Below, piece by piece: positions 58,018 to 64,000 of a DNA stretch of 64,000 nucleotides. Where the stretch lies: NCBI GenBank assembly GCA_963556255.1, contig OY744604.1:92167062-92231061 (forward strand), given 5' to 3'. A program made the position numbers and the translations under genes. The notes beneath the pieces were generated by a model that saw only the letters and a list, made by a program, of their open reading frames with translations, made no database searches and was not told the origin of the DNA. This DNA is from Allolobophora icterica. Its lineage: Eukaryota; Annelida; Clitellata; Crassiclitellata; Lumbricidae. The stretch's first letter is position 1. The number at the start of each line of letters is the position of its first letter.

Positions 58018-59500
58018 AGTGGCGGCGCGTCGATTTTTCATAGGTAGTGCGAAGCAGCAGCGTGCCGCCCCCTTCCGTAAGGCGGCAGGCCTGTCTAGTA
58101 GTCTTGTGAAATTTTGTCTGTGTTGTGTATGATAGTAGTTAGTAGACCTAGTAGCCTTAGCCATTAGTAGCCTTGTATAGATTAATTAGGCCTACATGTT
58201 TTTCTTGAAACTTGAAAGTTGAAATAAATTTAAATCATTAATTTGTTTTATTACTATTAAGTGGATTACGTAAACAAACAAGGAAAATTTGCATCAGTTA
58301 AGTCAGTTTTATTAATCAGGCCCGATCCACAGTCAGATGTTAATTAAAAGTCACACGAAGATAAGTTTTAATAATTTGCAACCTCAAGATTCAAACATGA
58401 GCGTTCGTGTGCTTTTTCTTACTCGACTTAGTTTTCTAATAGAAAAGCAAAGTAAACGCCACCCTTAATATCGCTCACGGAGTTGCCGCACTGCTAGTGG
58501 AGTGGGGCATTCAGTGTAGAAAATGTAGAAAGAAAGACTGGGGGTTGAACATTTTGTTCGTAATTACAAAACTGATGTCAACGGAATTTGAAAGCAGCCG
58601 ATTTCAACGCGAGCAGTTTTGCAAGTCAGACTCGAATCAAATAAATTCCTCAAAAATGTATACATGTTAGGCCTACAGCCCTACACCATGGAAATGTTTT
58701 CTCTTTGCCAGAGACTCAGGGTCAAATAATGCTAAATCAAACTGACACAACTGAGGGTGTTGGAAACGACCCCTCTGAGGTGTGCAGTGAAGGCTTAACT
58801 GCGGGGTACTAAGAAAGACTAGGGGTTGAACCCCAACCCCTCGAAAATTCGCATCCTGGTGTCAATGCCACACTATCAATATAATCAAATGCAATCATTA
58901 TTTCTAAAAACTAGGCTAAAATTATCTAAATCGATTTCAAAACGAATGTTTTGAAGCTCACATGGGCAGTGAAGATTTACAGTTCACTGAATTATTATAT
59001 GAAAGTTTCATTGAAATTTCTAGCAACGAATTACGTAATAACTCCAAATGAAACACGACGGTGAGCACTGGAAGCACTACGTCAAACACCACTACGTCAT
59101 CGCTTAAGTAAGCAACGTAAATAGTATACAGAGATGGGCACTAAACTATTTTGTTAGTTAAACTAAAACTATTTTCCAACTGTGATTCCTAATCGGGTCT
59201 GGCCTGAGCTTGATCTGTTGTAAACAATCAGGAGGGAGAACCTAACATAATGTTCTGACTTAACTATCCTTAACTAAGAAATCTTAACTAAGTGGCTCTG
59301 GGCTCTATGTATGTATTTATGTATGTATGCATGCGTGCACATATACATAAATGTATGCGCGTATTTACTTTGGTGCATATATACATATGGTCTGCATGTA
59401 TTTATTTATGTATAAATGTATTTGTGTTCTGCACGCATGATATTTCTTGACGCCTTTGATACCTGCTCTATCTGACTTTACTTGGCTTGATGTATGTCTA
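58018..59500. other. Unassigned DNA with transposon termini
   Basis: cagtggcggcgcg at 58018 resembles another hAT end. gaaagactgggggttgaac recurs at 58530 and 58812. A gatgggcactaaacta word near 59133 resembles the 56602 repeat. No gene I can support. Confidence 0.35.
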
Positions 59501-59508
59501 TGTGTGTA

Positions 59509-59704
<196 letters not shown>

Positions 59705-59795
59705 TTCATGAATGTAAGTTTGTGCCGATTCCCAATACAGCATCAAAAGCCTCTCAAAGCACTGAGATAATATTTAGAATACCGTTTACACCGAC

Positions 59796-59967
59796 CTGCA
59801 TCCGGGTAGACGGTGAACTGGATTTTGAATCCGTAAGAGTTGTCAGTAAAATCGCTGTGGAACCACAGAAGAACTTGACTGCATCCGTAGAAGTACATGT
59901 TTGTGGAAGCACACTGTGTTCCACAACATTTATACGGACCAAAGTCAGAGTTGTCTATACATCTCAT
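59796..59967 (-). CDS. CUB domain, C-terminal half exon (type A), minus-strand gene
   Basis: A 172-nt exon, atcctag acceptor and GCAG|gtcggt donor, phase 0-1. It encodes MRCIDNSDFGPY, CCGTQCASTNMYFYG, CSQVLLWFHSDF and YGFKIQFTVYPDA. Same length and donor as 35009-35180, with a run of identity at CSQVLLWF. It is the most upstream recognised exon of the minus-strand gene; the preceding N-half was not found before the window end. Confidence 0.85.
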
Positions 59968-60337
59968 CTAGGATAAGAATGACAAAACATGTGCTATTGA
60001 ACAAATCAATTGTTTTCAATTGTTTACTGCAATATTTCTCAAACTGGGTGTCTCGGCACCAAAGGGCGTCATGAACCGGCGCTCGGGATGCCGTGGCTGG
60101 ATTATGTGTGCTGCTTTTTGTTTAAAAAATGTGAAAAGCTAACTCACAATCATGACTGAAAGTGGCCAAGAGCAATTTGTAAAACGCAACTTAGCGTATA
60201 AATAGCAAGAACACTGCGGTTCAATACTAGAAACGTTGCTCCTCCTGAAAAAAGAATTAACTGGAAGAAAAATAATTAAATTGAATGAAGGTTAGTAAGG
60301 TTGCCTTTTCTCAAAACGTTGGAAACCGGTGGTACCG

Positions 60338-60735
60338 GCACGCATGTACCCAAATCCCAAAACGTAGAGCAGTTCATAAATACTTGGGGCTTAGGGTTAC
60401 GCTTAGTGTAACCTATTCTTGTGCGATTAAAAAATTTACTTACGAATGGAAGCTGGATATTCTTGCAACCAAAAGGCTATACCTGCGAGTGGAAGTTGGA
60501 TATTTTCATTGCAGAAATTTTATTCGGCTGAGAAACGACTAAAAAGCTATACCTGCGTGTGGAAGCTGGATGTTTGTGCGACTAAACAGTCATACGTGCG
60601 AATGGAAGCTGGACATATTCATTGCTGAAATTTCATAATTTATTCTCAACCAATAGCGGCAAGAATAAATTTATGAATATTTATTAACTGCTATAATACG
60701 TGTTGGGATTTGGGTAAATGCCACAGGCACGCGGA
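60338..60735. repeat. MITE-like element with inner tandem repeats
   Basis: tacccaaatcccaa (60348) is inverted as ttgggatttgggta (60705). Inside, about four units of a 45-60-bp repeat contain gtggaagctggat. No clear target duplication. Confidence 0.5.
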
Positions 60736-61004
60736 CGCAATAGAAGTATTTGCGTCTACTTTTTTGGCTATGGATTAAACAATGAAATATTAATGATACC
60801 AATAAGAACCTCTAAATGTTAACCCCTAAATGTAAATATCTGTGTCAACTCAGCTTTGTGAACAAGCTCTATTTCAGTGGGAGATATTGTATTACATGTA
60901 TATATTTAGTGCGATTTACCGTAGTATCGCGTATATATATTTAATTCTATATGATGGATATATAACGTTTGGTGGTATTGTCTTAGCGAGGCGCGTGGCC
61001 GGCC

Positions 61005-61026
61005 GGTGGCGAGGCAGGCGGCCACT

Positions 61027-61124
<98 letters not shown>

Positions 61125-61165
61125 TATATATATAATATATATATATATAGAAAGTGGCCACCGGT
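61005..61165. repeat. (TA)n array flanked by an inverted repeat
   Basis: ggccactttctatata on the left and tatatagaaagtggcc on the right enclose about 110 bp of ta, a long hairpin. Confidence 0.9.
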
Positions 61166-61251
61166 CCATTTACCCTAAGCCGCAGTTGTTTAAACCAGTT
61201 ACAATAGATTATCATGCATGAAGCGCTATTGGGATATATATATAAATATAT

Positions 61252-61730
61252 TGTTGCGAGTGGCCTACAGCTATCCCGCCATTATCATCCTCACGTGCAC
61301 TTACTAACCTTAGTTAAGACGCACCTCGTTTGAAGCTAGAAGTAGGATGGTCTCGTTGGCTATATATAGCAGTGTTCTTGTGTCTACAGGGAGACCGGTT
61401 TTAGTTAAGTAAGGCGTAAGACGTGCACTGGTTGTGTCACGCATTGTAAGTACCCTTTTGTGGTCGTTTTCCGAGAGTGTACCCTACGTGGTCGCTACTC
61501 ATGTTTAATTGCCGGTTCTCGAGTTGTATCTTCCTTAGTGAAGTTTGTGCAGGCGTCTTCTCGGAGAGTCTGTCTTTTGACGTTTCGTTTGTCTTGTATG
61601 TGTGAGTATCGTTTCAATTTTGTACATAGTGTAAATATACGTTTTATCAATATTGCGAAAGTCTTCGTTTTTCTTGTCATTTCTCATATCATTCTAACTC
61701 ACATTTCACCTCCAGACTAACAAGCTAACA
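61252..61730 (+). repeat. 5' LTR of a Ty3/gypsy-type element
   Basis: 479 bp beginning TGTTGCGAG and ending GCTAACA, with a TATA box (ctatatatag, about 61361). The primer site tgggggctcgtcc at 61733-61745 matches a tRNA-Pro 3' end, as in several retroviruses. The 3' LTR is outside the window. Confidence 0.8.
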
Positions 61731-61732
61731 TA

Positions 61733-61745
61733 TGGGGGCTCGTCC
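61733..61745 (+). other. tRNA-Pro-type primer-binding site
   Basis: tgggggctcgtcc two bases after the LTR end. Confidence 0.75.
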
Positions 61746-61880
61746 TTAAAATTCATCGTTTTCCGTTTTGTTTACTTGGAAATTTTGAGCGTTGACTTCG
61801 GAAATTTTGAAAATGCGTAAATTGGGATAATTTTGGTCCTAAAGTCGTTTTGTTTGAATTGAGTGGCATAAGTTTCTAAA

Positions 61881-64000
61881 ATGGAAAATTCGCTACCGTT
61901 TAAGCCTTTGGAATGTGCAGATATTTTCGATATGTCTGTCGAAGAGATGAGGGAAAGTTTAAATAGTTTGGGACTAGGAATAAAAACTTGGAATGAGGTA
62001 GAGCTGCAGAAAATGGTCTGGGTAGCTCTTGACGAGTTGAACAGGAAAAATTTTGAAATTTGGGCACAGAAGGTTGACGAAGAACGAGTTCGAATTCATG
62101 AGCAGAAAATGAAAGAGTATGAAATGGATATAGCACGTCCGAAAGCGACTAAGAGTGTAGAATTCGTCACGGGCGTAGATATGTCTGTACAAGTGAAGGA
62201 TGGGCCGACTAAAATGGTCGACGCTGGCTACTTGTCATTCTGTTCGTCTGGCTATGTGTATACGCCCACTGGACTTTCTCGCAATATTGTTGTGTTGAGA
62301 GATACTAGTTCTTTGCAAAGCTTGGCTAGCAAGGAATTATTACATGCTAATGAGTTCTGTTACACCGGTGAGGTATGACTTATTGGTTTTTTTTCGGGCG
62401 TCACGTTTTGGGTTTCTTTGGTTGAAATTCGAGTTGAGTCTAAATTTGCTAACGGCACTATCTTATGTGGGTTGGTAGACCATTTGCCACCTGGCATTCA
62501 CGTTCTAATTGGTAACGACTTGGATAGTCCACAAGATCAGATAAATGTGGGAGTGACTACGCGCGCTCAAGTTAAATTGACCGATTCTGGCTCTTTACCT
62601 GTGTCGCATACTCGATCTGTAGAGGATAAGTCAGATGATATAAATGTGCAGTTAGACGATAAACTAATTCAAGGTGTGTCGCTAAATATTTCTGATAGTT
62701 TGTACACCGAGTCTGTGGAAATTATTGACCGTGACGAGTGGCGACTGAATGAAGGTGATTTGTTACGACTGTTTAATGAGTCGAATGAGATTAACGTGTG
62801 CAGGTCTGTTGGTTGCCCTGAATTTATAAATGTGCTTTCTAATACTCCTGAGTTCTTTGGTGAGCCAAGGGCAAACACTTCGGATGTTGATGGTGTGTCG
62901 TCTGACGATTTGGTTCGTTTGTTTGACGAAGACAACGAGGATGATGTTGCGCCAGTTGACTTATTTTGTTTCTGTCAAGATGAGTATGTTTTGTCAAGTT
63001 TATTTGCGAGTGATGAGTCAAGTGAGATAGTGGTCGATGAACTGAATGACTGTGAATGGTTCAACGGTATTTTGAGTGAGTCTCTTGATGTTATTTCGGA
63101 AGATTTATATGTTGACTCGACAGTGCACAGTGATGATAGTTTCGTTCGTAGTTTGAATGAGGTGAACGAGAATGTGTCTGTGCCTCGTGGTTTTGTTCCG
63201 GATGGACAGATTTTGACAGTACCTTTGCATCCGAATGATTTAATTTGTGAATGTAAGACTGATGTAATGAATTGGAGCTTGACAGGAAAGACTTTGCCAG
63301 CACTTGATACTTCTGTTTCACAGAATGTTGTGTTGTGTCCAGATTTGCATGTGACTAGAGAGGTTTGTTTTATGAGCGAAAGCTTTGAGTTGTCAGTAAC
63401 TTTAAGTTGTGGTACTATGGTTTTGGTGAATGACTCGCTTCATGCGAATTGGCTTTGTTGTTGCCTTTCGTTTAGTTGGACTGTATTCCAAGGCAGTGGC
63501 ATATCTTGTACAGTGATGTCTGTTTGCCAGTGGTTTTCTGTTTACACGCATCGTAGATATTTGTGCTCTGCATTTCGAGTGTTTGGGAAGCAAGGTGTTT
63601 TGTGCGTTGATGCGCTTGATTGTTCAGAACCAATGATTGATTCTCTTGTGAACCGTTGTACTGATTCTAATGCTGTTGGAAGAGTTTATTTACAGAGATG
63701 TTCTGTTTTGGATCGTGTTGGTGGATGTCGAAGGAGCAAGCGACTGCGAATGTCGAAACGCTCTTCTGCTTCTTGGACCAAGTTCGTGGCAATGGTGGTC
63801 CTGCTGACGACACTGTGCTACTATGTTGGTGATGCCTCGCTGTCGGACGATGATGTTTCTTCGACTGCGCTGCACAAAGCGTGCGTTGTCGCTTCGCATA
63901 CGCGTCGCGACCATGGAATGTTGTGGTCAATACGGACTACGCTTTTCGACGACAATTTGGAACGTTGGTCTCTTCACTTGCCTATGTCGGTGTTGGGCAA
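61881..64000 (+). CDS. Gag-protease polyprotein with one stop and a long unidentified extension (runs off the window)
   Basis: ATG 61881 opens a gag-like N-terminus (CADIFDMSVEEMRESLNSLG, then a helical charged region). A protease-like segment has VLRDTSSLQSL, where the usual DTG is DTS. An in-frame TGA at 62376-62378 interrupts it. The same frame then continues open through GIHVLIGNDL (retropepsin flank) and VTTRAQ for about 540 codons to the window edge, with no RT motifs. This extension is acidic, Ser-rich, with a basic stretch (RRSKRLRMSKR, about 63730-63762) just before a hydrophobic segment (FVAMVVLLTTLCYYVG, about 63783-63830). Its function is unknown; an envelope-like or accessory segment fused by a deletion is one option. 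Confidence 0.65.

Overview
This is a 64-kb window of animal nuclear DNA. It has GT-AG introns with phased CUB-domain exons, many non-LTR and Ty3/gypsy retrotransposons, hAT and mariner DNA transposons, long microsatellites and one 200-N assembly gap (8374-8573). The mix suggests a marine invertebrate, possibly a deuterostome such as an echinoderm or hemichordate: foldback elements whose inverted repeats are built from tandem units recall sea-urchin TU elements, and the octamer TAGGCCTA is strongly over-represented. That placement is inference.

Host genes. Six short exons on the + strand (2918, 12491, 14740, 23063, 23919, 35009) and three on the - strand (59796, 48542, 45766) encode halves of CUB domains (N-half exons phase 1-0, C-half exons phase 0-1) and Thr/Pro-rich linkers (phase 1-1). 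They look like two tail-to-tail paralogous genes for extracellular multi-CUB proteins, with introns swollen by transposons. Some expected half-exons were not found; one may lie in the N gap.

Transposon layout. 1-13 kb: CR1/L2-like LINE pieces, a 2.8-kb foldback element (5.2-8.0 kb), a dead gypsy pol and small inverted repeats. 13.4-14.4 kb: a palindromic array around a (GA)n tract. 15.2-22.7 kb: a young LTR retrotransposon with 1367-bp LTRs and a GTTA target duplication, lacking reverse transcriptase and most of integrase. 24.5-34.2 kb: one old LINE split by a nested series of insertions (CR1/L2, three hAT elements with 8-bp duplications, and an RTE inside one of them). 49.5-56.4 kb: a nearly complete two-ORF CR1-like LINE whose ORF1 is cut by a mariner. 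56.7-58.0 kb: a hAT with a transposase relic. 61.25 kb to the end: a gypsy element running off the window.

The most unusual region is 35.4-45.1 kb. A tandem satellite leads into an intact two-exon gene with TATA box for a 201-aa protein with two PC4-like ssDNA-binding repeats. A ~2.6-kb inverted repeat of nearly identical arms follows, and its 0.86-kb spacer encodes a 120-aa protein with an IAP-type RING finger. I recognise no transposase or integrase. It may be a gene-carrying foldback element or an inverted duplication. A hAT MITE present in one arm only argues against a simple assembly mirror.
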